Source: Cedecea davisae DSM 4568 (GTDB lineage: Bacteria; Pseudomonadota; Gammaproteobacteria; Enterobacterales; Enterobacteriaceae). From it: a DNA stretch of 64,000 bases. The first letter of the stretch is position 1. Each line of letters begins with the position of its first letter. A program made the position numbers and the translations under genes. The notes below the pieces were generated by a model. That model did not search any database, was not told the DNA's origin, and saw only the letters and a list, made by a program, of their open reading frames with translations. The DNA lies in assembly GCF_000412335.2 (NCBI RefSeq), contig NZ_KE161030.1:4022626-4086625 (forward strand). The letters are read 5' to 3'. This document shows, in pieces, positions 37,750-47,804 of this stretch.

Positions 37750-37959
37750 TTTTTACTTAATTTTAATTTCAGTAAGATAACATACTCAGGTGCTTTGAAT
37801 ACATCAGGAGTAACCTTTTCCTTGGACAGGATAAAAATGCCTGCCCTACAGCATGCGACATATTTTTTTACACGACCTTCCAATCCTCTGAGGAAGGCTG
37901 CAACACAACCCGGAGCACAGTCATTCCTCCTTCACTTTTAACGTAAAGGAGATATCCCC

Positions 37960-38181
37960 ATGAACACATCCCCCGCATTGCTGAACGACCAGCTTGTCGA
38001 TATGGCATTCATCACCACCTATACCGAAATGACAGACAAGTGGTTTTATAAACTCATTAGTCAGGGGAAATTCCCAAAGCCAATTAAACTGGGACGAAGT
38101 TCCCGCTGGCTTAAGAGCGAAGTAGAAGCATGGATGCACCAGATTATTGCAGACTCACGTAATAGTTCAGAATGTATGTAA
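37960..38181 (+). CDS. alpA: AlpA-family excisionase/transcription factor
   Basis: A 73-residue MerR-like winged HTH of the AlpA type (AFITTYTEMTDKWFYKLISQ, FPKPIKLGRSSRWLKSEVEAW). In P4/CP4 islands AlpA activates the integrase or acts as the directionality factor for excision. AAAGGAG precedes the ATG. It lies about 25 kb from the integrase, on the other side of the dpd cargo. Confidence 0.9.
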   Translation: MNTSPALLNDQLVDMAFITTYTEMTDKWFYKLISQGKFPKPIKLGRSSRWLKSEVEAWMHQIIADSRNSSECM

Positions 38182-38639
38182 AAAAATCATATTCATCAGT
38201 GATAACCCTGGAGTAAAAAATACACACTCTAATAACGACAAGCCATGTCCCACAAGGTTTTTAATATGACGTTAATTAATTTTGGCACAGTATATATATT
38301 AAATGTACATGTACTAAGTACATTAACAAAGCAAGTCAATTTAATAAATAATCAGACTAAGCATACTGAGCACATTGAAAGAAACATAGTTGTTATAGGG
38401 TAACAGATTAGTAGGCAGTTAAATTCATAAAAGACAAAAATTATATCTAACCATCAGGATATTGTTATTACCAACAGACAAGTATGGTTCCAATAAGCTG
38501 TGCATTTACAGCTGAAACTAATATCAAAGATATACAATATTGCCATTTATTTTCATCACCTTAAAGCTGACTCATCGTTTCCATTTGTTCTTAGAAAAAA
38601 TCATCCCACAACTGAAATATACCAACAGGAGAAATTCCC
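38182..38639. other. AT-rich non-coding region after alpA
   Basis: No gene in 458 bp. An inverted repeat AATGTAC / GTACATT lies at 38302-38324; the rest is unremarkable AT-rich sequence. Confidence 0.4.
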
Positions 38640-39260
38640 ATGACCAGTAGTCATTTCGGAGAGCTTAATACTGATTATATGAAAAGTATTAGCAAAATCA
38701 TTAGCAACGCGACCGGGGAACATAGCAGAATATCGGTTTTCACCTTCGTACTCAGACTTCCCAATTACTACGATAAAGGCGACAGTATTGCCTGTATCCC
38801 TGACCTGAAGACAGGGTTAATGGAACGTTTTCAGGGGGCTCTCAGAGCTCGTATAGCAGCCCATCAGCAAAGACGTAAGCGAAAGGAATTGCAAGTGTGT
38901 CCGACGAATATAAGACACGTCTGGGTGCGAGAGGTGGGGACCAGTGGTAAATCTCATTATCATGCTGCCATTTTTGTTAATAAAGACACCTTTAATAGCT
39001 TAGGGAACTATTCAAAAGAGGACCATAATTTAGGAAGTTACATTAGTGAGGCTTGGTTAAGTGCTTTAGGCCTACTCGATTTTCCTGAGTACAGAACGCT
39101 GGTTGCCTTCAACAACACGCCACACTATCTGGAGCGTCTACGATATGATCGCTATGCACAACAGCATTTGGGATTACGGAACCACCTGAGCTATTTCGCC
39201 AAAGAACACACCAAAGTTTACAGCAAAGAAGAGCGTTCATTCGGGTGTAGTGTCAAATAA
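38640..39260 (+). CDS. Inovirus Gp2-like / YagK-YfjJ domain protein
   Basis: A 206-residue protein with HVWVREVGTSGKSHYHAAIF, an HxH motif like the metal site of rolling-circle initiators, and the family end LSYFAKEHTKVY. It is common cargo of CP4-type islands; a replication-initiator ancestry is likely but no catalytic Tyr is proven. AGGAG precedes the ATG. Confidence 0.8.
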   Translation: MTSSHFGELNTDYMKSISKIISNATGEHSRISVFTFVLRLPNYYDKGDSIACIPDLKTGLMERFQGALRARIAAHQQRRKRKELQVCPTNIRHVWVREVGTSGKSHYHAAIFVNKDTFNSLGNYSKEDHNLGSYISEAWLSALGLLDFPEYRTLVAFNNTPHYLERLRYDRYAQQHLGLRNHLSYFAKEHTKVYSKEERSFGCSVK

Positions 39261-39272
39261 GTCAAATGATTC

Positions 39273-39300
39273 AGGGGGAGTGACACCCCCTACTTTGCTA
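39273..39300 (+). terminator. Weak terminator after the Gp2-like gene
   Basis: AGGGGG and CCCCCT flank a short loop (39273-39291), followed by ACTTTGC. Confidence 0.5.
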
Positions 39301-39511
39301 AATAAACACAAGGCAGCTTTTGGTTATACGTTTAGATTATAATTTCTCGACATTGAATATATTCAAGTCATCCCAGCTCACATAACTGCTTCAACGTTTG
39401 TGTTCAGTACATCTGTAGTGGTCACCTAAAACCGACCATTAATTTTCAACTACGCGCCTATCCTTAGCTGGTTACTGATATTACCGGCGCGTGTAGCACA
39501 TATAGTGCAGT

Positions 39512-40312
39512 TAGACTGGCGCCATAGATCACCAGACACTTCGCCTCTCTTAAGATAAGAAATAGTCTTAGACCTATACTTTACACCCGTAAGAATAATA
39601 AGATGGTTGAAGTGTTATCAGGACCTGAGCGGCGTCACCGCCGTACACCGCAGGAAAAAATAGCCATTATTCAGCAGACTATGGAACCCGGTATGACCGT
39701 GTCTCATGTCGCGCACCTGCACAGTATCAATGCCAACCAGATTTTCAAATGGCGCAGGCAATATGAAGATGGCTCGCTAACTGCCGTGGCCTCGGGCGAA
39801 GAAGTTGTGCCTGCTTCTGAACTTGATGCCGCCAATAAGCAAATCCGTGAGCTACAGCGCCTTCTAGGCAAAAAGACGATGGAAGCTCAAATACTGAAAG
39901 AAGCTGTGGAGTACGGCCGGGCAAAAAAATGGATTGCGCATGCGCCCTTATTGTCCAGGGACGACGAATAGCCGACGTTTGCCGGAGCATTGGTGTGTCG
40001 CATGCGCACCTCAGTATCAGGATTCACCGACAGTCTGACTGGCAGAACCGCAGACGACAATCCAGTTTTAACGATACTACTGTGTTATCCCGGATAAATA
40101 CCGCCGTGGCCGACCTGCCCACGTACGGTTATCGACGGATATGGGCGCTGTTGCGACGGGAGTCTGAGAAGGACGGACTGTCTGTTGTTAACGCAAAACG
40201 AGTGTACCGCATTATGCGCACCCACCATCTGCTTCTCGAGCATAAGTCTGCTGATAACCACCGGAAGCGGGCTCATAAAAGACGCGTGGCGGTGGCTGAG
40301 AGCAACCGTAAG
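39512..40312 (+). mobile_element. IS2-like (IS3 family) element, truncated at its right end
   Basis: The left end TAGACTGGCGCC resembles the IS2 terminal repeat (TAGACTGGCCCC). OrfA is complete, OrfB stops matching IS2 transposase at about ESNRKRE, and no right terminal repeat is found. A 9-bp inverted pair (AGTGGTCAC at 39417 and GTGACCACT at 40443) encloses the element and may be the scar of another insertion. The truncated end falls just before queD. Confidence 0.8.
39603..39971 (+). CDS. IS2-like transposase OrfA (InsC type)
   Basis: A 122-residue HTH protein closely matching IS2 OrfA ([54 protein letters not shown]). A run of seven A at 39924 (GCAAAAAAATGG) marks the usual frameshift site for making the OrfAB transposase. 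It binds the IS ends. Without a full OrfB it cannot move the element. Confidence 0.9.
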   Translation: MVEVLSGPERRHRRTPQEKIAIIQQTMEPGMTVSHVAHLHSINANQIFKWRRQYEDGSLTAVASGEEVVPASELDAANKQIRELQRLLGKKTMEAQILKEAVEYGRAKKWIAHAPLLSRDDE

Positions 40313-40423
40313 AGAGAAAAAGCGTCTGGATATATAGGGTCAAATCCACCCTGTACACTAAAGATCCTTCCCCTCAAGAGGCAGTGCCAGCATACAGTAT
40401 GTGCAAACGATTATTACCTTTGA
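39929..40423 (+). pseudogene. Truncated IS2-like transposase OrfB
   Basis: The first 125 or so residues match IS2 OrfB (LPTYGYRRIWALLRRESEKD, NAKRVYRIMRTHHLLLEHK). After about 40312 the sequence leaves the family and runs 37 unrelated codons to a stop. The DDE catalytic core is missing, so it is inactive. Confidence 0.85.
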
Positions 40424-40583
40424 AAACAATAGATCTAATTAAGTGACCACTCCTCCAAAAACAGACCCATGGGCAAATGACAGGAACAATCGTACTCATC
40501 AAATAGATGATCAATTACCAACCTAGAAACGCTAGGAAATCTTCCTGCTTATTGTTACTGTATAACAAATAGATGAGGCTGCC

Positions 40584-40946
40584 ATGAAAACAACGTTATA
40601 CAAAGATTTCACTTTTGAAGCCGCACACCGCCTTCCTAACGTACCGGAAGGTCATAAATGCGGTCGCTTACACGGACACTCTTTTGTTGTACGCCTTGAA
40701 ATCACAGGGGAGGTAGATAAGCATACCGGTTGGATTATTGATTTCGCCGAACTAAAAGCGATTTTCAAACCGACGCTGGATCGTTTAGATCATAATTATC
40801 TCAACGACATCTTGGGTCTTGAGAACCCTACCAGCGAAGTCCTTGCAGCGTGGATTTGGGATCAAATTAAACCACAACTACCAATCCTAAGCGCAGTTGT
40901 CGTAAAAGAGACTTGCACTGCAGGATGTGTTTATCGGGGAGAATAA
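40584..40946 (+). CDS. queD: QueD, 6-carboxy-5,6,7,8-tetrahydropterin synthase (extra copy)
   Basis: A 120-residue enzyme nearly identical in layout to E. coli QueD: zinc ligands His15, His30 and His32 (AAHRLPNV and CGRLHGHSF), catalytic Cys26, and [13 protein letters not shown] at the end. It makes CPH4, which QueE and QueC turn into preQ0, the base that DpdA inserts into DNA. It reads co-directionally 0.4 kb before dpdE and is probably a second copy, because queuosine-making enterics carry queD elsewhere. Its role may be to boost preQ0 supply for DNA modification. Confidence 0.93.
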   Translation: MKTTLYKDFTFEAAHRLPNVPEGHKCGRLHGHSFVVRLEITGEVDKHTGWIIDFAELKAIFKPTLDRLDHNYLNDILGLENPTSEVLAAWIWDQIKPQLPILSAVVVKETCTAGCVYRGE

Positions 40947-41357
40947 CTTCTTACTGAGATAACTTTTTGTACCAGTTATCTCAGTAATTTCAATAACTGA
41001 TTATTATACAACAAGTTATACGAAAACATTGGACATGTAACACTAACCTAATTTAACTTCATTCTTATATTGCAGGCTATTTGTACTAAAATTAGTAGTT
41101 GAACATAATAGTTCATTTATAAGATATTAATTCTGAGCAATGAACTAACTACTTCTCTTTATTATCTGTGAAATCACTTAAAACTTTAACTTTCTTCACT
41201 TGAAAATATAATATAACTCAGTAGTCTATTCATTATAGGCATCAATCTTGCCTCGCTGAGTTTAACGTTCATACTTGGAAAATATATCCCCCCGCCCATA
41301 ATTGAGCGTTTTTTATACTAAAAATACATAAAAAAGCACATTTCAAGGATTGTGAGG
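40947..41357. promoter_or_regulatory. AT-rich region upstream of the dpdE operon
   Basis: No gene in 411 bp. It should hold the promoter of the eight-gene dpdE-to-dpdD run. Inverted repeats include TGAAC-ATAATA-GTTCA (41100-41115) and AGTAGTT / AACTACT (41094-41100 and 41147-41153). The word TTGAACATAAT here resembles TTGAACTATAAT in the promoter of the opposite dpd operon. Confidence 0.45.
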
Positions 41358-44300
41358 ATGAGTATATTACCCATAGGGTCGCTGGTTACTTCTGAAAGCT
41401 TTGACGGTATTGGCAAAATTATCAGCGTTAATTATGACTTAATGCATGCTACTGTTGCTTTTTTTGAGTCACCTGCACACCCCTATACACGTCAGGTTGC
41501 AATTAGCCTTGAGAACCTGACACCGACGATTCCCCATGAAGAAACTGTTGTCTACTGTCTTGAACCACAAAGTCAACGCTGGGCGCGCGCTCGATTTGGT
41601 GGATCGCGACCTAATGGTGATTTTTTGGTCATTTTTCGCGAAGATGACGCAGCGACGTTACCTATCGATAAGATCTTCATACTGAACAAAGCACCCGATA
41701 AACCTATCAATCCTGCACATTTTCTGGCTTACCAAGCCAATGACGCTCCCTTCTTCTTTCCTCGCAGACACTCCTTCATCAAGACCTACATCCAGCAACG
41801 CGCTTCCTGCAGGGGTCTAGCATCCATTTCCAGCAGCGCTGTTGAACTGGAACCGCATCAACTGGCCGTTGTACGCCGAGTATTACAAGATAAAACACCA
41901 AAATATATTCTGGCGGATGAAGTGGGCCTTGGGAAAACCATTGAGGCAGGTATGGTTATCCGTGAACATGCTCTGGAAGAAGCGGGGCATGTCAATATGC
42001 TTATCGCCGTGCCAAGCCAACTCGTCACCCAGTGGCGGGAAGAATTAGGCGAACGTTTTCAGCTAAAACAGTTGCTCGTGAGTGTCTCGACGATGCTCTC
42101 CTTGTTAAAGCAAGGTTCTGCTGCACAAGGGATTGTTATCTGTAGTTATTCTGAGGCCTGCCTTCTGCTGAGTAGAGGGTTCTCACCTTCCCTGATGACC
42201 ATCGATGAAGTCCACCAAATTGCCCACTGGCCGTGGTCTACGGACGAAGACCAGCGTGATGATTTCAAACTAATGTCACAAGCATGCCAGAAAGCACATT
42301 ACGCACTGCTTCTTACCGGTACGCCACTACATGGCCATGAGCGCAACTTCCTGTCGATGCTGCACTGTATCAACCCGGAAGCTTTCCAGATTGATGAAAA
42401 CCACCTGCATGCATTCACTGAACTAGTGAAAAATCGTGAGAGCCTTGGCGGTGTTTTCTCCTCTCTAGTTCCATCTGTGTCTAATATTAGTCTTCGCCGT
42501 AACCTTGAAGAGGTTCTGGTGCAATTCCCCGACGACCATCAGTTGGCAACGCTATGCCAAGGACTGTTTCCACTGATCGGAAGATTTTCTCAGCCAACAC
42601 CTGAACGTGAAGCGGGTATTAAAGCGATACGACTACATCTTGGCGAGCATTACCGCATCCACCACCGTCTGCTGAGAAATCGACGTCAGGTTGCACTGAG
42701 TCAGGATGAAAGCAAAAACCTGAATCTTGATCTTCTCTTCCCTGGTCTGAACGGCGTGAGGGAATCTCACTGGCAGACCGAAGGACTAACCCTGGATGAG
42801 TTGCTGGAAGAGTATCGCGCTATGGCCGTACTACCGCAAAACCAGCATTGGTCGTTAAAAGAAGCGAACTACATCGCCTGGATTGACGATCTCTTTTCCA
42901 GTCCGATTTGTGTTCTGCAGCGGGCAAAAGCCATTCTCACAGAGTCAACGGGACTGCCCAAGGATGAACAAGCCTTACTGGAACATATCGTCTCGACGGC
43001 TAAAAATGAGCAACAAGCTATCGACAATATGCTTGCCGCATCGCTTAATGATTGGCTAAATCAATTTCCAGATGGCAAAGCGATTGTCTTCTGCGATCGT
43101 CCTGAACTAGCGCAGCACCTGTCAGTCAAGATGAGCATTCTGCTGGACTACCCGATAGAACGCTATCAGTCAGGCCAACCACTACAGTTCACTCAGGCAC
43201 AAACCCCCGTTCGGGTTCTATTGTGCGATAGAAGCGGCGAGGATGGACTGAATCTCCACGGAGGACGTCGTCTGGCCGTTCATTATGGTTTGCCGCGATC
43301 CTGCAGTCGGATTGAGCAACGTCTGGGCCGTCTCAACCGCTACAGCGCCAACCTGCGTGGTATCAAACCGGTTCAAAGCCTGATACTAAAAAACCATGTG
43401 ACCGATAGCTTACGCAATCAGTGGGCCGACATTCTGGTGAACAGCATTGGCGTGTTTAACAACACCATCGCCAGCCTGCAGTTTGTGCTGGATGACTATA
43501 TCGGTGATGCCTGGAATAGACTGTTCCTCGAAGGCCCACAAGTGCTGGAAAACCTTGCTGCAGAATTCCCCGGTGAAAATGGCGTCTTGGTCAGAGAGAC
43601 TAACAAAATCAACATGCAGGAAAAATTGCTGGCGATGGATGAAGAAGTCTCGCAAGCGGCACTTTTCGCTCAGCAGCTTAGTAATGGCGATCTCATTGCA
43701 GTAGAACAGTGTAAAGCACTTACGCCATGGATCTCTCAAGGGTTGCGTTTCCGTTCATCAGGAAATGCTGAAGAAGGGATGCGCTTTAGTTTTGAACTAG
43801 CTGAACGCAGTTCTGGGACGCTGGTAGATTTCAAAACATTCCTGACAACCTGCATGCTCAGCTTCGACAAAGAGGGAGGCAATCCGCCTTCTACCCATCT
43901 GATGAGTGCAGAACGTATCCCTGCCATTGACGGGACAACGGTTTATCCTTTGCGTTACGGTCAACCTTTCGTCGATGCGATCTGGCAGTTACTTAATCAG
44001 GACGCACGGGGCAGTTCGGTGGCGATGCTACGTATGATTAACGCAGAACTGAATGAACCTCGCTATTTCTTCCAGATGAGTTGGCTCATTACTGGCTGCG
44101 ATCCGCTAAGCCCTTACGCCACTCTTCGTCAATGCGATGAACAGGAGCCACCACGCATTGTTGAGGAGTGGGTAGCTGCAGACGGTTCTCAGGTGACAAA
44201 TCCACAACTGCTTGGAATGCTGAACAGCGAGTACAGCAAGACCCCTTCTGCCGCAAAAAGTTATGTGGACCTCAATCTGCGAGCCACTAGATGGCAAGAA

Positions 44301-44468
44301 ATTGAAGAGCTGATTTCCGCTGATGCGTGGAAAGAACAGGTTGAGCAGGTATATGATAAAGCTCTGATAAAACAGCGAGATTTGGCTCAAGCTAACGCTT
44401 ATATCCAGTTGATGTCGGTTAAAGCGATCATTCTCTGCAGCAGCAATATTTTATCTGGAGTCGCCTGA
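41358..44468 (+). CDS. dpdE: DpdE, SNF2-type helicase of the dpd restriction system
   Basis: About 1,036 residues. SNF2 helicase motifs: Walker A LADEVGLGKTIEAGM (near residue 184), DEVH box MTIDEVHQIAHW (near 282), LLLTGTPLHG, and motif V/VI GEDGLNLHGGRRLAV with RIEQRLGRLNRY (near 630-665). In the S. Montevideo dpd cluster dpdE is needed for restriction of unmodified DNA, not for modification. AAGGA eight bases upstream sets the ATG at 41358; GTG at 41352 is too close. The stop overlaps dpdF by one base. Confidence 0.88.
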   Translation: MSILPIGSLVTSESFDGIGKIISVNYDLMHATVAFFESPAHPYTRQVAISLENLTPTIPHEETVVYCLEPQSQRWARARFGGSRPNGDFLVIFREDDAATLPIDKIFILNKAPDKPINPAHFLAYQANDAPFFFPRRHSFIKTYIQQRASCRGLASISSSAVELEPHQLAVVRRVLQDKTPKYILADEVGLGKTIEAGMVIREHALEEAGHVNMLIAVPSQLVTQWREELGERFQLKQLLVSVSTMLSLLKQGSAAQGIVICSYSEACLLLSRGFSPSLMTIDEVHQIAHWPWSTDEDQRDDFKLMSQACQKAHYALLLTGTPLHGHERNFLSMLHCINPEAFQIDENHLHAFTELVKNRESLGGVFSSLVPSVSNISLRRNLEEVLVQFPDDHQLATLCQGLFPLIGRFSQPTPEREAGIKAIRLHLGEHYRIHHRLLRNRRQVALSQDESKNLNLDLLFPGLNGVRESHWQTEGLTLDELLEEYRAMAVLPQNQHWSLKEANYIAWIDDLFSSPICVLQRAKAILTESTGLPKDEQALLEHIVSTAKNEQQAIDNMLAASLNDWLNQFPDGKAIVFCDRPELAQHLSVKMSILLDYPIERYQSGQPLQFTQAQTPVRVLLCDRSGEDGLNLHGGRRLAVHYGLPRSCSRIEQRLGRLNRYSANLRGIKPVQSLILKNHVTDSLRNQWADILVNSIGVFNNTIASLQFVLDDYIGDAWNRLFLEGPQVLENLAAEFPGENGVLVRETNKINMQEKLLAMDEEVSQAALFAQQLSNGDLIAVEQCKALTPWISQGLRFRSSGNAEEGMRFSFELAERSSGTLVDFKTFLTTCMLSFDKEGGNPPSTHLMSAERIPAIDGTTVYPLRYGQPFVDAIWQLLNQDARGSSVAMLRMINAELNEPRYFFQMSWLITGCDPLSPYATLRQCDEQEPPRIVEEWVAADGSQVTNPQLLGMLNSEYSKTPSAAKSYVDLNLRATRWQEIEELISADAWKEQVEQVYDKALIKQRDLAQANAYIQLMSVKAIILCSSNILSGVA

Positions 44469-46948
44469 TGACTGAACAATGGTCACGTCTGCAGCTTGCG
44501 TTAACCACCTATTTTACCGATGACGTTACCTTCAAAGAGGGAATTGAAAACCCCTTCTACCTGCGGTTAATGAATATAATCATCGACCCTTCTGCGGGCC
44601 TGAATGATATTTTTGCAGGCTATGCCGATGCCCTTCGCACTGCACAGGTGAGCGGCATAGAAGATCCCTGGCTGCCTTCTCCACCGGCGCTGACGGAGAC
44701 CCCAGACCCACTTTGGGGGCTGGAAAAATCCGTCGCGGGACAGACTCTGTCACTCTCTGTGGAAGCGGACCTGACGAGAAACCAAGCCACTTATCAACGC
44801 AGAACCCGACGTAACTTATTGCAGCCGGAAATGGATCCGGCGCTAAAAAACCTGCTGGTCGACACACCTCATACGCACTATCGTGGCTTCGGACAGCAGG
44901 CGGCAATCCGCACGCTGCTCACTTCCGACGTCAATAGCACCCTGGTGGTGAATCTCCCCACCAGTTGCGGTAAGAGTCTTATCACGCAAATCCAGGCTAT
45001 CAGTGCACCATTCGGTTCGTTAACGCTGGTAATTGTCCCAACAGTCGCTCTCGCAATTGAACAAGCGGATTTTATGCGGGATATGTTGCGTCAGGCTGAG
45101 CAGGATCACGGAGGAGCCTACGCCTGGGTTGGCGGCCAGGATCAAACAACACGCCAGTCGCTGAAAGAACGGTTGAAAAACGGCTCACAGCGTGTCCTGT
45201 TTTGTTCGCCGGAGGCGGCAAAATCATCGCTGGTTCCGGTACTGTTTGACCTAGCGAAAAATAAACTGATTGGTGCCGTCGTTATCGACGAAGCACACCT
45301 TATTGACCAATGGGGTGCTGAATTCCGTCCTGATTTTCAGCTGATTGCGCCACTAATTCGTTCATTAAAAGCACAGCCAGGATGCCGTTTTCGCACCCTG
45401 CTGCTCTCCGCCACCTGGAGCCAGAACACCCGTGATGTGATTGTTGAGCAGTTCCGCTCAGATGACAGCGAACTGATTGAGATTACAGCGAACTTCCTGC
45501 GCCCCGAACCCGAATACTTCGTACATGCTGAGCCCACCCCTAGTGCACACCAGCAGCGCGTGGAACTGTTGCTAATGACGCTCCCACGCCCGCTCATCCT
45601 CTATTGCACCACGCAGGAAGAAGCGGAAAACTGGCATCTCCGACTTCAGCAACAGCATTACCAGCGTGTTGGCCTGTTCCATGGCGACACGGAAACCCTA
45701 GCTCGCAAAAAACTGATTTCACAATGGGCAAGCGACCAATTGGACATCATGGTTGCCACCTCGGCGTTTGGTGTAGGAATGAATAAAAGCAACGTCCGTT
45801 CGGTCATTCATGCCGCCATTCCGGAAAATATCGATCGCTATTATCAGGAATGTGGACGCGCCGGGCGTGATGGCAAAGCCTGCCAGGCTCATCTGGTCTG
45901 GCATAGTGCGCAAATGGAGACGGCAGAAAGCCTTTCGGTTGAAAAACTTATCAGCGTCGAAAAAGGCTACCAGCGTTGGATGGCCATGTTTAAGCGGTAC
46001 CAGCCCAGCGACATCGCCAGTTACAGCATCTCGCTGGATACTAAACCCGATCATATCGACTATCAGGGCGATCGAAATCAAGCCTGGAACCGCAGAACCT
46101 TACTATTGATGCAGCGCACCGGGTTGATTGAGCTGGTGTTCGCAGCCCCTGAACTGCCAGAAAACCTTCGAAAAGATGAAGAAGGAAACGCTCAGGCAGT
46201 TCACGACTGGTTTGCCCAGTACTACAACAAAGTGCATATTCGCCACTGCAACGACTCGCACCACTCTGAAGAGTATTGGAACACCTTTGTTGATAAGGCC
46301 CGCCAAGAAGAACTAGCTAAGCGCCGCGCGGCATTTACCTTGTTGAAAGCGTGGATCCTCGACCCTCGACCGCCTCTGTGCCAGATACTGAGAAAATTTT
46401 ATATTTATCAGCACCATGCGCCAGAAATCACTTGCGGCGGATGCCCGGGGTGTCGGGCTCAGGGTAAAGGCGCGTTCTCCCCAACAGTTGGGGCCGATGT
46501 GGAAATTATACGAGCGACGCCGAAGAAACGAGCGCGCTTCGCTGGTGCCGTCAGGAAAGTGTATTACACCGATGAACTGGAAATGAGGGCTCTTCTATCA
46601 GAACTCCGCGTACCGCTTCGTCAGTTGATCGGCTCTGGCGATTACGAGACCATCCGAGCAGATAAGGCCGATTTCAGGCATCTGGAACGCGCCCTGGATT
46701 CCATCTCTCGCTTCTGGTGCGTGCAAAAACTTGCTGCACCCACTTCGGACAGTGCGGAAATTGTGATTGTGTCTAACACTGCCACTGCGCTACCGGACCT
46801 ACCGGCCTCGCGATATGAACGCATCATCATCGCCCCGCAGCACCTGGCCGATCCGCAGCATCCTTACAGAAAATGGTGGGAAAGCGCAGGCAACGCGCAA
46901 CCCCTGGACACTTTTATCAGGCAACTACAGCATGTCAATCATCAATAA
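44468..46948 (+). CDS. dpdF: DpdF, RecQ-like helicase
   Basis: An 826-residue RecQ-type DEAH helicase: Walker A LPTSCGKSLITQ (near 163), VIDEAHLIDQWG (near 272), LLSATWSQN, and QECGRAGRDGKA (near 458), followed by a Cys-rich zinc segment (ITCGGCPGCRAQ). It belongs to the dpd restriction side; its own requirement for restriction was less clear in the published deletion work as I recall it. TGATG overlap with dpdE and a 17-bp overlap with dpdG show tight coupling. Confidence 0.87.
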   Translation: MTEQWSRLQLALTTYFTDDVTFKEGIENPFYLRLMNIIIDPSAGLNDIFAGYADALRTAQVSGIEDPWLPSPPALTETPDPLWGLEKSVAGQTLSLSVEADLTRNQATYQRRTRRNLLQPEMDPALKNLLVDTPHTHYRGFGQQAAIRTLLTSDVNSTLVVNLPTSCGKSLITQIQAISAPFGSLTLVIVPTVALAIEQADFMRDMLRQAEQDHGGAYAWVGGQDQTTRQSLKERLKNGSQRVLFCSPEAAKSSLVPVLFDLAKNKLIGAVVIDEAHLIDQWGAEFRPDFQLIAPLIRSLKAQPGCRFRTLLLSATWSQNTRDVIVEQFRSDDSELIEITANFLRPEPEYFVHAEPTPSAHQQRVELLLMTLPRPLILYCTTQEEAENWHLRLQQQHYQRVGLFHGDTETLARKKLISQWASDQLDIMVATSAFGVGMNKSNVRSVIHAAIPENIDRYYQECGRAGRDGKACQAHLVWHSAQMETAESLSVEKLISVEKGYQRWMAMFKRYQPSDIASYSISLDTKPDHIDYQGDRNQAWNRRTLLLMQRTGLIELVFAAPELPENLRKDEEGNAQAVHDWFAQYYNKVHIRHCNDSHHSEEYWNTFVDKARQEELAKRRAAFTLLKAWILDPRPPLCQILRKFYIYQHHAPEITCGGCPGCRAQGKGAFSPTVGADVEIIRATPKKRARFAGAVRKVYYTDELEMRALLSELRVPLRQLIGSGDYETIRADKADFRHLERALDSISRFWCVQKLAAPTSDSAEIVIVSNTATALPDLPASRYERIIIAPQHLADPQHPYRKWWESAGNAQPLDTFIRQLQHVNHQ

Positions 46949-47804
46949 CGCAAACCCAGGAAGCAGCCTGGTGCTGATCCCCTTGTTTGATCGCATTGTA
47001 CAAAATGCCCAGGCACCGCTTTCCCCAGAAGCGGTTGTGGCTCGCTATCGGCCCAATAACCTGCCCGCTAACGATAACGCTTGGGGAAAAATCAGAGAGA
47101 ACCTCGCCTTTTGGTGCCGTCTGGGACTCTGGCCGATGGAAGAAGAGAGGATCCTGCCGCAGCCCAATGAGACTCGTCCGCTCTATCAGCGCGTGCTGCA
47201 ATGCACCATTGACGCCTGCAAAGAGAAAGACATTAGCGAAGGAAATGAATGCGAGCCGCTATGGCGGGTGCTGGCTTGCTTGTTGAGTTTGCAACAACAT
47301 TGCTTAATGGGGACAGAGCCCCTTTCCATTTCTGACGTAGCTAAAAATGTACATAAATGGCTGCCAACAGGAACTGTCAACTCTAACAGTGAAAAATCCC
47401 CAATTGAGTATGGACGTTACTTGGGCTTTCTTGAACTGGCACCGGACCAGAACTATTACACCGACCCGACCCGGGCGATTCAATGCTTTTTACCATTGAT
47501 TTTTGGCGAACAAAAAATCCTCCCCATAAAAACCTTTATGGCCAATATGGCCGAAGTAATGCCAATGATGGATGGTGGCGAGTTCAGAGTGAAAGTGCAG
47601 GAGATGATGGCTGAAAAGGGCTGGTCTGCCTCGGAAGGGTCAAACATCAGCACTAGCACATCGCTGGCACTGCGTCGTCTGGAAGTCAGTCAGCAAATCC
47701 AGTTGATCGTAGGAAGTGATGACGCTGCATCATTATCACTACAACTTCCTGGCGGTGAAACGCGCCCAATTAGCCATATAAAACTTAGGGAGGACGCGCA
47801 ATGA
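46932..47804 (+). CDS. dpdG: DpdG
   Basis: A 290-residue protein without recognised catalytic motifs (MSIINNANPGSSLVLIPLFD start). Helical content and short winged-helix-like segments (LSISDVAKNVHKWLP) suggest an adaptor or DNA-binding role, which is inference. The identity rests on size and place between dpdF and dpdH. The ATG at 46932 lies inside the end of dpdF; a longer in-frame reading from 46767 only shadows dpdF. Confidence 0.8.
   Translation: MSIINNANPGSSLVLIPLFDRIVQNAQAPLSPEAVVARYRPNNLPANDNAWGKIRENLAFWCRLGLWPMEEERILPQPNETRPLYQRVLQCTIDACKEKDISEGNECEPLWRVLACLLSLQQHCLMGTEPLSISDVAKNVHKWLPTGTVNSNSEKSPIEYGRYLGFLELAPDQNYYTDPTRAIQCFLPLIFGEQKILPIKTFMANMAEVMPMMDGGEFRVKVQEMMAEKGWSASEGSNISTSTSLALRRLEVSQQIQLIVGSDDAASLSLQLPGGETRPISHIKLREDAQ

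Noticed and set aside
40947..41357. Hidden small gene or preQ1 riboswitch between queD and dpdE
   Set aside because: No frame with a ribosome-binding site is seen, and I could not find the conserved preQ1 pseudoknot pattern; it is better explained as promoter DNA.
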